From Chloroflexota bacterium (lineage in GTDB: Bacteria > Chloroflexota > Anaerolineae > Anaerolineales > Villigracilaceae): DNA of 13,040 nucleotides. This document shows positions 7,927-13,040 of the stretch, one piece after another (position 1 is the stretch's first letter; every line of letters starts with the position of its first letter). The notes beneath the pieces are model-generated. The model was not told the origin of the DNA, made no database searches, and saw only the letters and a list, made by a program, of their open reading frames with translations. The stretch is from assembly GCA_026389975.1 (NCBI GenBank), contig JAPLGV010000108.1:1-13040 (forward strand), in the 5' to 3' direction. The position numbers and the translations under genes were made by a program.

Positions 7927-8691
7927 ATGCTCTTCTCAAAAACAACTTTCATCGGCATTGACCCTTCCGGCGGACGCCACCCATTTACGTACGCGGCCCT
8001 TGATGAAGACTGCCAGTTGGTGGCGCTGGCAGCCGGCGAGATTGAAGAAGTGCTCGCGTTCCTGGGTGGCCAGCAGGCGACTGTTGTAGCGGTCAACGCG
8101 CCGCGCTGCCCGAACAAAGGGCTGGTTCGCAAAAAACTGGAAGAACAAAGCCTGACTCCCGGCCACTTGCGCGGCGCTGAAATGCGACTGGCGGAGTATG
8201 AATTGCGCGAGCGCGGCATCTCCGTCTCGCCGACATCTTCTCGACCGGAGACCTGTGCGGCCTGGATGCAGACGGGCTTCGACTTCTATCGCAAGTTGGA
8301 TGGGACGGGGTTTAAGCCTTTTCCATCTGAAAACGCTACCCACCTTTGGCTGGAGACGCATCCGCACGCCGCCTACTGCGCCCTGCTTGGACAACTCCTG
8401 CTGCCAAAGCCGACCCTGGAAGGTCGTTTGCAGCGGCAGTTGGTACTCTACGAGCAGGAAATGGGCATCAAAGATCCGATGGAGTTTTTTGAAGAAATTA
8501 CCCGGCACCGGTTATTGAAAGGCGTTTTACCAATGGAATTCATTTACTCTGCCGAAGAATTGGATGCATTGGTGGCAGCCTTCACCGCATACCTGGCAGC
8601 CAGTCGACCAGGCGAGGTGGTTTGGGTTGGCAATAAACAGGAGGGACAAATTGTCTTGCCGGTTTCCAGATTGAAGGAAAACTATTCGTAA
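7927..8691 (+). CDS. DUF429-family protein (predicted RNase H-like fold)
   Basis: The 254-residue product resembles the DUF429 family, predicted from fold comparison to be RNase H-like nucleases; the biological role is unknown. Family-like blocks in order are FIGIDPSGG at the N-terminus, VVAVNAP (about 53-59, usually an ID.P motif), a middle region with GAEMRLAEYELRERG and SRPETCAAW, WLETHPHAA (usually EVHPE), and a C-terminal EELDALVAAFTAYLA helix (usually DDxLDALxxAxxA). The usual aspartate of the second motif is Asn here, so catalytic competence is uncertain. The start ATG 7927 lacks an obvious Shine-Dalgarno sequence, but the N-terminal GID strand begins only nine residues in, so little could be missing. 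It converges on the zinc-ribbon gene. Family assignment is moderately secure; function is not known. Confidence 0.72.
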   Translation: MLFSKTTFIGIDPSGGRHPFTYAALDEDCQLVALAAGEIEEVLAFLGGQQATVVAVNAPRCPNKGLVRKKLEEQSLTPGHLRGAEMRLAEYELRERGISVSPTSSRPETCAAWMQTGFDFYRKLDGTGFKPFPSENATHLWLETHPHAAYCALLGQLLLPKPTLEGRLQRQLVLYEQEMGIKDPMEFFEEITRHRLLKGVLPMEFIYSAEELDALVAAFTAYLAASRPGEVVWVGNKQEGQIVLPVSRLKENYS

Positions 8692-8713
8692 CGATGTTCC
8701 AATTTCAACAAAA

Positions 8714-8741
8714 AAGGCGGCAGATGATGAACTGCCGCCTT
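8714..8741 (-). terminator. Intrinsic terminator for the leftward transcript
   Basis: A perfect 10-base-pair stem (AAGGCGGCAG / CTGCCGCCTT) with an 8-base loop. Read on the minus strand, the stem runs straight into six T residues (complement of the A-run at 8710-8715), the classic rho-independent form. On the plus strand the stem is followed by CGCGTTT, not a T-run, so termination of the DUF429 transcript (stop at 8691) would be weaker. It lies 264 bases beyond the stop of the minus-strand zinc-ribbon gene. Confidence 0.85.
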
Positions 8742-8846
8742 CGCGTTTACAGGGTACTGCGTCCCGTACTGGAACCGGGACTACTACGTAAATATCTGAA
8801 CTAAAATCCCGTTATTTTCGAGCCCTTCGATACAGGAAAGCTCATA

Positions 8847-8983
8847 GTTTAATGACTCTACTGCAAAAACCATCTAAACACAAAAGCCACGTAGGGGACC
8901 GAAGGAAAAGCCTTTATCACTTATCCTTTGTGTACGTCGTGTCCTTTGGGTTAAAGACCTTTTTGCAGTGGACTCTTTAATGT
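8847..8983. repeat. Long imperfect palindrome in the intergenic gap
   Basis: The 313-base gap 8692-9004 has no credible ORF. Besides the terminator it holds two arms, 8847-8912 and 8918-8983, that are inverted copies of each other by eye. The core is a perfect 10-base match (ACTGCAAAAA at 8860-8869 and its complement at 8960-8969). Outside it TTAA-GA-TC aligns with TTAAAGAGTC. Inside it the arms stay similar with small indels almost to a short central loop (about 8913-8917). Either strand could fold into a roughly 137-base bulged hairpin. It could be a small non-autonomous transposon (MITE-like) remnant or a structured RNA. I see no clear target-site duplication and no known RNA family signature. 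Confidence 0.65.
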
Positions 8984-9004
8984 AAGAAGCAGTAATACTT
9001 CAAA

Positions 9005-10069
9005 TTACAGCCGGATCACATACCCGCAATACTCACACGTGAGGCTGTCCATGCCGCGCATCACCACCTGCAGGATGTTCCCGCCGCAGCTCGGGCACTG
9101 GCCCGGCGCGGCCTTAACCTTGTCCACCGCGGCCTGGTCAATTGCCACGGCGCGGCCCTTGTCGAAATCTTTGCTCTTGGCGCGGTTGATGAGTTGCAGC
9201 CAGGTGGCGTTGTCCTGCCAGATGTGGAAGTGGGCTACTTCTACCGGCGCGCCGCTCGCGAAACGGATCTCGATGTGGTCCTCGTTTTTGAGCATTCCTT
9301 GCTTGCTTATATCCACCTTGTCCATCAGTGTGACCGGGCACTCAATCTGTAGTTTCTGCACTTTCTGTTTCTCGGTGACGACGAACAACACCTTCTTGGT
9401 CACGATCTCTTCTTTCTGCTCGAAGAGGATGCGCTGATCGGTCAGGTACAGAACACCTTCTGGATCACCCTTCTGTTCTTTGCCGGTCTTGCACCAGACT
9501 GCCTTGATAGCCGCGATCCCGCCCTCGGTGGGCAGCAGCTGGAAGGTCGCTTCCGCCAGTTGCGTGACCAGGTATTCGATTTCGTTTAAATGTTTCGTGA
9601 ACTGGTAGACCTGGTTGTTGAACTGGTCGTACATCCCTTCGATGGTCTTTTCGGTCGCCGAGACCTTGTCCTCCAGCATTTTTACCGCAGACTGCATTGA
9701 ACCGAGCTGCCCGCGCGCCGCGGCCGGATTGCTGGCAGCCGCGGTCAGTCGTGGCATTTGCATTTCAATGGGGCGTAGGGAATTTACTAGTGCTGATGAC
9801 TGCACGTTGATTTGCGATTGCAGGTTCGGGTACAGGAGCGCCCACGATTCGACAAAAGCCTGCGCCTGGTTTTCCATATCTTTCTCAAAGGCGTAACCGC
9901 GTGTCCGCAAGGTTACAATCCGCTGGGCAAGGCCGTTGACGGTGGTCTGAAAATCCTCAACCGCGTCACGCGCCTTTGTCAAGCGGACACTTCCTTGCAG
10001 GTCGCCAACCTTGGATTGCAGGTTGCTGATATCGTTAGTAATTTGTTGAGTGGGGCTGGGAGTTGCCAT
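9005..10069 (-). CDS. Unrecognised protein: coiled-coil N-terminus, GRAM/PH-like middle, C-terminal zinc ribbon
   Basis: The function is not recognised. The start chosen is the ATG at 10069-10067 (354 residues) because a perfect AGGAGG lies four bases upstream; the longer reading from 10123 starts upstream of that site. Residues about 5-75 and 125-175 are Gln/Lys/Glu-rich and look helical, probably coiled coil. A PNLQSQINVQ...RPIEMQMPRLTAAASNP segment lies between them. A middle segment (about 187-295) has the feel of a GRAM/bacterial PH-like domain, with EGVLYLTDQRILFEQKEE (204-221) as the most typical strand-turn-strand piece. The C-terminus is a four-cysteine zinc ribbon: C325/C328 (CPSCGG) and C345/C348 (CEYCG). 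No signal peptide or membrane helix is seen, so it is probably cytoplasmic. The gene is monocistronic with its own promoter and terminator. Confidence 0.85.
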   Translation of the reverse strand: MATPSPTQQITNDISNLQSKVGDLQGSVRLTKARDAVEDFQTTVNGLAQRIVTLRTRGYAFEKDMENQAQAFVESWALLYPNLQSQINVQSSALVNSLRPIEMQMPRLTAAASNPAAARGQLGSMQSAVKMLEDKVSATEKTIEGMYDQFNNQVYQFTKHLNEIEYLVTQLAEATFQLLPTEGGIAAIKAVWCKTGKEQKGDPEGVLYLTDQRILFEQKEEIVTKKVLFVVTEKQKVQKLQIECPVTLMDKVDISKQGMLKNEDHIEIRFASGAPVEVAHFHIWQDNATWLQLINRAKSKDFDKGRAVAIDQAAVDKVKAAPGQCPSCGGNILQVVMRGMDSLTCEYCGYVIRL

Positions 10070-10073
10070 GGTT

Positions 10074-10079
10074 CCTCCT
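10074..10079 (-). promoter_or_regulatory. Ribosome binding site fixing the zinc-ribbon protein start
   Basis: Read on the minus strand this is AGGAGG, four bases before the ATG at 10069. It argues against starts further upstream, which would put this site inside the coding sequence. Confidence 0.8.
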
Positions 10080-10111
10080 GAAATGATAAATCGGATTGGA
10101 TAATTATGCCA

Positions 10112-10140
10112 ATTATGACACACTTAACCTGGAATGACAA
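10112..10140 (-). promoter_or_regulatory. Sigma70-type promoter of the zinc-ribbon gene
   Basis: On the minus strand TTGTCA (10140-10135) is followed after exactly 17 bases by CATAAT (10117-10112): five of six matches to each consensus hexamer with ideal spacing. The predicted transcript would start about 35 bases before the ATG at 10069. A second CATAAT follows nine bases downstream of the first. This was identified by eye only. Confidence 0.6.
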
Positions 10141-10162
10141 CTGATTTTCTAATCAATCTGCA

Positions 10163-10171
10163 TGGTAAAAT
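10163..10171 (+). promoter_or_regulatory. Possible extended -10 element upstream of rpiB
   Basis: TGGTAAAAT resembles an extended -10 (TGN before TAAAAT) about 30 bases before the rpiB ATG. No good -35 hexamer sits at the usual distance, so this is only a candidate for the rightward promoter in the 132-base divergent gap. Confidence 0.3.
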
Positions 10172-10201
10172 CAATCCGGTGATCCGAACGGAGGAACCAA
10201 G

Positions 10202-10663
10202 ATGAAGATTGCTGTTGCCTGTGACCATGCCGGTTTTCCACTGAAACGGGCCATATTGGAGACGGTGCGTGCTGCCGGACACAAAGTTCTTGACCTGGGG
10301 ACCGACAGCGCCGAGCCTGTAGATTACCCCGACTATGCCGAAAAGCTCGGCCGCCTTATCCAGTCGGGACAGGCTGAACGCGGGATTTTACTTTGCGGGT
10401 CGGGAGTGGGGGCAAGTATCGCCGCCAACAAAATGCAAGGCGTATATGCGTGTGTCTGCCACGACACCTATTCTGCTCACCAGGGTGTCGAGCACGATGA
10501 TATGAATGTGTTGTGCATCGGGACGCGCATTATCGGTCCCGCACTGGCAAAAGAAATTGTCACAGCCTTCCTCGCGGCCCGCTTTGTGGGCAACGATTCG
10601 GGCCAGGAACGCCATGCGAGAAGAGTTGAGAAGGTTAGAAAGTTGGAAAGTCGGAAAGCTTAA
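10202..10663 (+). CDS. rpiB: Ribose 5-phosphate isomerase B
   Basis: RpiB interconverts ribose 5-phosphate and ribulose 5-phosphate in the non-oxidative pentose phosphate pathway (cytosol). The 153-residue protein has the family's CDHAGFPLK opening (7-15), VDYPDYA (40-46), the catalytic Cys65 in LLCGSGVGASIAANK (63-77) and His98 in GVEHDDMNVLCIG, equivalent to Cys66/His99 of E. coli RpiB. GGAGG at 10190-10194 precedes the ATG by seven bases. The last residues, about 142-151, are encoded inside a purine-rich inverted repeat (10625-10654), so the extreme C-terminus may have been altered by an insertion; the catalytic fold is complete before it. The downstream tal-pgi fusion acts in the same pathway. 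Confidence 0.95.
   Translation: MKIAVACDHAGFPLKRAILETVRAAGHKVLDLGTDSAEPVDYPDYAEKLGRLIQSGQAERGILLCGSGVGASIAANKMQGVYACVCHDTYSAHQGVEHDDMNVLCIGTRIIGPALAKEIVTAFLAARFVGNDSGQERHARRVEKVRKLESRKA
10625..10654 (+). repeat. Left inverted repeat flanking the four-helix-bundle gene
   Basis: Purine-rich GTTGAGAAGGTTAGAAAG followed by TTGGAAAGTCGG. Its inverted partner lies at 11122-11158. Both arms end with AAAGTCGG on the side facing the enclosed gene and contain AAGGTTA and GTTGGAA blocks. It overlaps the last codons of rpiB. Confidence 0.65.
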
Positions 10664-10701
10664 GAGCTAACCTACCCATCCAGAATTTCAGAGGAGATTC
10701 A

Positions 10702-11109
10702 ATGCCAACCATCTCTCGTTTTGAAGAAATAGAAGCCTGGCAAACTGCGCGCGAATTATCAAAGAAGATTTATTCTTTGACAGAAAAGGGGGAGTACGCG
10801 CGCGATTTTGGATTGAAAGACCAGATTCGCCGCGCGGCAATATCCGTAACGAGTAATATTGCAGAAGGATTCGAAAGTCAAACGCAGCAACAATTTATCC
10901 GCTACCTGGGGATTGCGAAAGCTATTGCTGGAGAATTTCGTTCCCAACTCTATGTGTCTCACGACCTCGGCTATGTCACCATAGATCAGTTCAACGATTC
11001 TTTTCGGCTGGCCGAGAAAGCATCCCGGCAAATCTCACGCTTCATCACTTATCTTGAAGGTCATCCATCTCAACGCATTCGAGAAGATGGCGCTTCTTAT
11101 GAAGTCTAA
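10702..11109 (+). CDS. Four-helix-bundle protein (23S rRNA intervening-sequence protein family)
   Basis: This family was first noticed in ORFs within 23S rRNA intervening sequences of Leptospira and relatives, and solitary copies are scattered through many genomes. Biochemical function is unknown, though the fold resembles the Avd accessory protein of diversity-generating retroelements. The 135-residue product shows the family blocks FEEIEAWQTARELSKKIY (7-24), FGLKDQIRRAAISVTSNIAEGF (about 36-57), FIRYLGIAKAIAGEFRSQL and DLGYV. The start ATG 10702 has GAGGAG about six bases upstream. No 23S rRNA is nearby: it stands alone between rpiB and tal-pgi and is bracketed by inverted repeats at 10625-10654 and 11122-11158, suggesting arrival as a small cassette. 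The usual Gly-Ser in the third helix is Ala-Ile here. Confidence 0.9.
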   Translation: MPTISRFEEIEAWQTARELSKKIYSLTEKGEYARDFGLKDQIRRAAISVTSNIAEGFESQTQQQFIRYLGIAKAIAGEFRSQLYVSHDLGYVTIDQFNDSFRLAEKASRQISRFITYLEGHPSQRIREDGASYEV

Positions 11110-11121
11110 TCTTCGCGCCGC

Positions 11122-11158
11122 CCGACTTTTCAACCTTCCAACCTTTTAACCTTCCAAT
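11122..11158 (-). repeat. Right inverted repeat flanking the four-helix-bundle gene
   Basis: Pyrimidine-rich on the plus strand. Read on the minus strand it gives ATTGGAAGGTTAAAAGGTTGG then AAGGTTGAAAAGTCGG (the two pieces are contiguous). Compared with the left arm it has about eight extra bases, as if one AGGTTGAA unit were duplicated. Internal blocks of 7-9 bases (AAGGTT, AAAGGTTGG, AAGGTTG) make it repetitive. It ends 11 bases before the tal-pgi start codon. Confidence 0.65.
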
Positions 11159-11169
11159 TTAAAAAAACT

Positions 11170-13040
11170 ATGTTCACAACCATTCAAAAATTACATTCCC
11201 TCGGTCAATCCATATGGTACGACAATATCCAGCGCCGCCTGCTGGCGAAGTCCCCGGAGGGAAAAAACGGCGAAATGGCTGCCATGATAGCACGCGGCGA
11301 CATCCGGGGTGTTACATCCAATCCATCCATCTTTCACAACGCGATTGCCAAGACCAACGATTACGACCCGGCATTAATCCCTCTGGCCTGGTCAGGCTGG
11401 GATGCCGAGCAGATTTTCTGGCAGCTTGCCATTGAAGATATTCGCGACGCCTGCGACCTGTTCTCAGTGCTTTACCGGGAGACAGAAGCGGCGGACGGTT
11501 ACGTCTCCCTTGAAGTCAACCCGACGCTGGCTCATAATACCGAGGGGACGCTGGCTCAGACGAAACAACTCTGGGAGTGGGTGTCCCGCCCGAACCTGAT
11601 GGTCAAAATTCCGGCTACGCCGGAAGGTCTGCCTGCCATCCGGGATGCCATTGCGGCAGGGATCAACATCAACGTGACGCTGATCTTCTCCATTGATCGC
11701 TATCGCGCTGTTATGGATGCCTACCTGGCCGGCCTTGATACGCGTCTCGTGGCCGGGTTACCGGTTGACCATGTTGCCTCGGTCGCTTCCTTCTTCGTAT
11801 CCCGCATGGACACGAAGGTGGATGGCCTCTTACCCGAAAGCTCGCCGTTGCGCGGCAAGACCGCCATTGCTTACACCAAACTGGCTTACGAAGAGTTCCG
11901 CAAAGTATTTGGCGGTGAACGCTTTGCACGTCACCAGGCCGCCGGCTGTCACCTTCAGCGCCCGCTGTGGGCCTCCACCAGCACCAAGAACCCGGCTTAC
12001 CCTGATACGCTTTATGTGAATAGTCTCATTGGGCCAGCCACCGTCAACACCGTTCCGCCGCAAACGCTTGAAGCTTTCCGTGACCATGGTAAGGCCGAGC
12101 CTACTCTCATGGAACACCTAGATGAGGCGCGCAAAGTTCTCGACGATGTGGAGTCACTGGGCATCTCGATGAAAAAAGTGACCGTGGAATTGGGAGACGA
12201 GGGCTTGAAGTCGTTTGCGGACGCGTTCGTTGCCATGCTTAAAACGATTGACGAGCGGCGTTCCGCCGCCGTAAGCGCACTCGGACCTTTGGCTGCCCCC
12301 GTTAAGCAGCGTGTCGCCAGTTTGATTGCGGAGGCTGCCCCCACCCGTCTCTGGTCCCACGACCCGACTCTTTGGACCGCTGACAAGGCTGGCCAGGAGG
12401 AAGTTGGGAAGCGCCTCGGCTGGCTGGACCTGCCGCGCAGTTCCCGCGCCGGACTGAAAGAGATGCATGACTTCGTTTCCCAGGTCCGCGCCGATGGGTT
12501 TACACATGTTTTACTGCTCGGTATGGGCGGCTCATCACTTGCGCCGGAAGTGCTTTCTCTTGTCTTCTCTCCACCTTTACAGGGGGGAATTGCTTTCTCC
12601 ACACTCGATTCCACAGATCCGGCTCAGGTTCTTGCTGCTGATCGGGCATTCCCACCCGAAAAGACTCTTTATGTCGTCTCATCCAAATCCGGTGGGACGG
12701 CTGAGATCAATGCCATGTTCAGCTATTTCTGGGAACGGGCAGGGCACGACGGCAGTCATTTTGTGGCTGTCACCGATCCGGGGACAACACTGGAAGCATT
12801 GGCAAATGCGCGCGGTTTCCGCAAAACCTTCCATGCGGATCCGACCGTCGGCGGGCGCTATTCGGCGCTGACCCACTTCGGGCTGGTCCCGGTGGCGCTG
12901 ATGGGCATTGACCTGGAACGCCTGCTCGGCCGCGCTGCCGGGATGATGCGCCAGTGCGCCGCGGATGTGGCCGGGACGCGCAACCCCGGCCTGGTACTGG
13001 GGGCGATCCTCGGTCAGGCTGCCGTGGATGGCCGCGACAA
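11170..13040 (+). CDS. tal-pgi: Bifunctional transaldolase / glucose-6-phosphate isomerase (3' end outside window)
   Basis: The frame is open from ATG 11170 to the right edge (623 complete codons, no stop). The N-terminal half is a transaldolase, which moves dihydroxyacetone units in the pentose phosphate pathway: LHSLGQSIWYDNIQRRLL, DIRGVTSNPSIF (44-55), SLEVNP and the Schiff-base lysine K146 in NLMVKIPAT. After a linker (about 365-400) a glucose-6-phosphate isomerase domain starts: LLLGMGGSSLAPEVL (from about 448), VVSSKSGGTAEI (502-513) and DPTVGGRYSALTHFGLVP (from 557). The rest of the isomerase is cut off; such fusions usually exceed 900 residues. No Shine-Dalgarno is seen before the ATG, only A-rich sequence next to the repeat at 11122-11158, yet a later start would remove conserved N-terminal residues. 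With rpiB it forms a sugar-phosphate cluster. Confidence 0.94.
   Translation, partial: MFTTIQKLHSLGQSIWYDNIQRRLLAKSPEGKNGEMAAMIARGDIRGVTSNPSIFHNAIAKTNDYDPALIPLAWSGWDAEQIFWQLAIEDIRDACDLFSVLYRETEAADGYVSLEVNPTLAHNTEGTLAQTKQLWEWVSRPNLMVKIPATPEGLPAIRDAIAAGININVTLIFSIDRYRAVMDAYLAGLDTRLVAGLPVDHVASVASFFVSRMDTKVDGLLPESSPLRGKTAIAYTKLAYEEFRKVFGGERFARHQAAGCHLQRPLWASTSTKNPAYPDTLYVNSLIGPATVNTVPPQTLEAFRDHGKAEPTLMEHLDEARKVLDDVESLGISMKKVTVELGDEGLKSFADAFVAMLKTIDERRSAAVSALGPLAAPVKQRVASLIAEAAPTRLWSHDPTLWTADKAGQEEVGKRLGWLDLPRSSRAGLKEMHDFVSQVRADGFTHVLLLGMGGSSLAPEVLSLVFSPPLQGGIAFSTLDSTDPAQVLAADRAFPPEKTLYVVSSKSGGTAEINAMFSYFWERAGHDGSHFVAVTDPGTTLEALANARGFRKTFHADPTVGGRYSALTHFGLVPVALMGIDLERLLGRAAGMMRQCAADVAGTRNPGLVLGAILGQAAVDGRD

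Noticed and set aside
7936..8508. Open reading frame of 190 codons on the minus strand.
   Set aside because: It is antisense to the DUF429 gene, whose translation has family motifs; the antisense product has none.
8761..8781. Hairpin that on the minus strand reads like a tRNA T-arm (GGTTCCAGT loop between CCCG/CGGG).
   Set aside because: The loop lacks the purine at position 57, the closing pair is mismatched, and no acceptor, D or anticodon arm is found around it.
10621..11160. CRISPR-like or tandem repeat array suggested by the AAGGTT-type blocks.
   Set aside because: The blocks occur only in two short inverted arms flanking a gene, without regular repeats and spacers.
12012..12614. Open reading frame of 200 codons on the minus strand.
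   Set aside because: It is antisense to the clearly recognisable tal-pgi linker and isomerase domain; its Ser/Arg-rich translation is typical of a shadow frame.

Overview
The window looks like a stretch of a bacterial chromosome, most likely from Chloroflexota (an Anaerolineae-type organism). That placement is inference. It rests on the style of the Tad secretion genes (a receiver-ATPase TadZ followed by TadA, TadB and TadC), the comF-hpf pair, a fused transaldolase/glucose-6-phosphate isomerase, and a solitary four-helix-bundle (23S rRNA intervening-sequence) protein. No rRNA or other decisive taxonomic marker is present. By eye, the Tad half is richer in A+T than the tal-pgi end.

Region 1 (1-5473, + strand) is the core of a Tad/Flp type IV pilus assembly operon: the C-terminal part of a CpaB/RcpC protein (cut by the window edge), TadZ/CpaE, the TadA/CpaF motor ATPase, and the inner-membrane platform proteins TadB and TadC. 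The prepilins (Flp, TadE/F), the secretin and the prepilin peptidase are not in the window. Region 2 (5489-7508, + strand) continues in the same direction with comF (DNA-uptake phosphoribosyltransferase-like protein), hpf (long ribosome hibernation factor) and folE (GTP cyclohydrolase I). folB (- strand) converges on folE, and the two stop codons share a CTAG palindrome.

Region 3 (7927-10140) holds a DUF429-family protein (+) and, converging on it, an unrecognised coiled-coil/GRAM-like/zinc-ribbon protein (-) with a good sigma70-type promoter. The 313-base gap between them contains a clear intrinsic terminator for the leftward transcript and a roughly 137-base imperfect palindrome of unknown nature.

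Region 4 (10202-13040, + strand) is a pentose-phosphate/glycolysis cluster: rpiB and the tal-pgi fusion (cut by the right edge). Between them sits a four-helix-bundle protein gene flanked by inverted purine-rich repeats. The left repeat forms the 3' end of rpiB, and the right repeat abuts the start of tal-pgi, which has no Shine-Dalgarno sequence. This suggests a small cassette inserted into a metabolic operon.

I found no complete novel system. The items most worth a second look are the 8847-8983 palindrome, the repeat-flanked four-helix-bundle cassette and the multi-domain zinc-ribbon protein.
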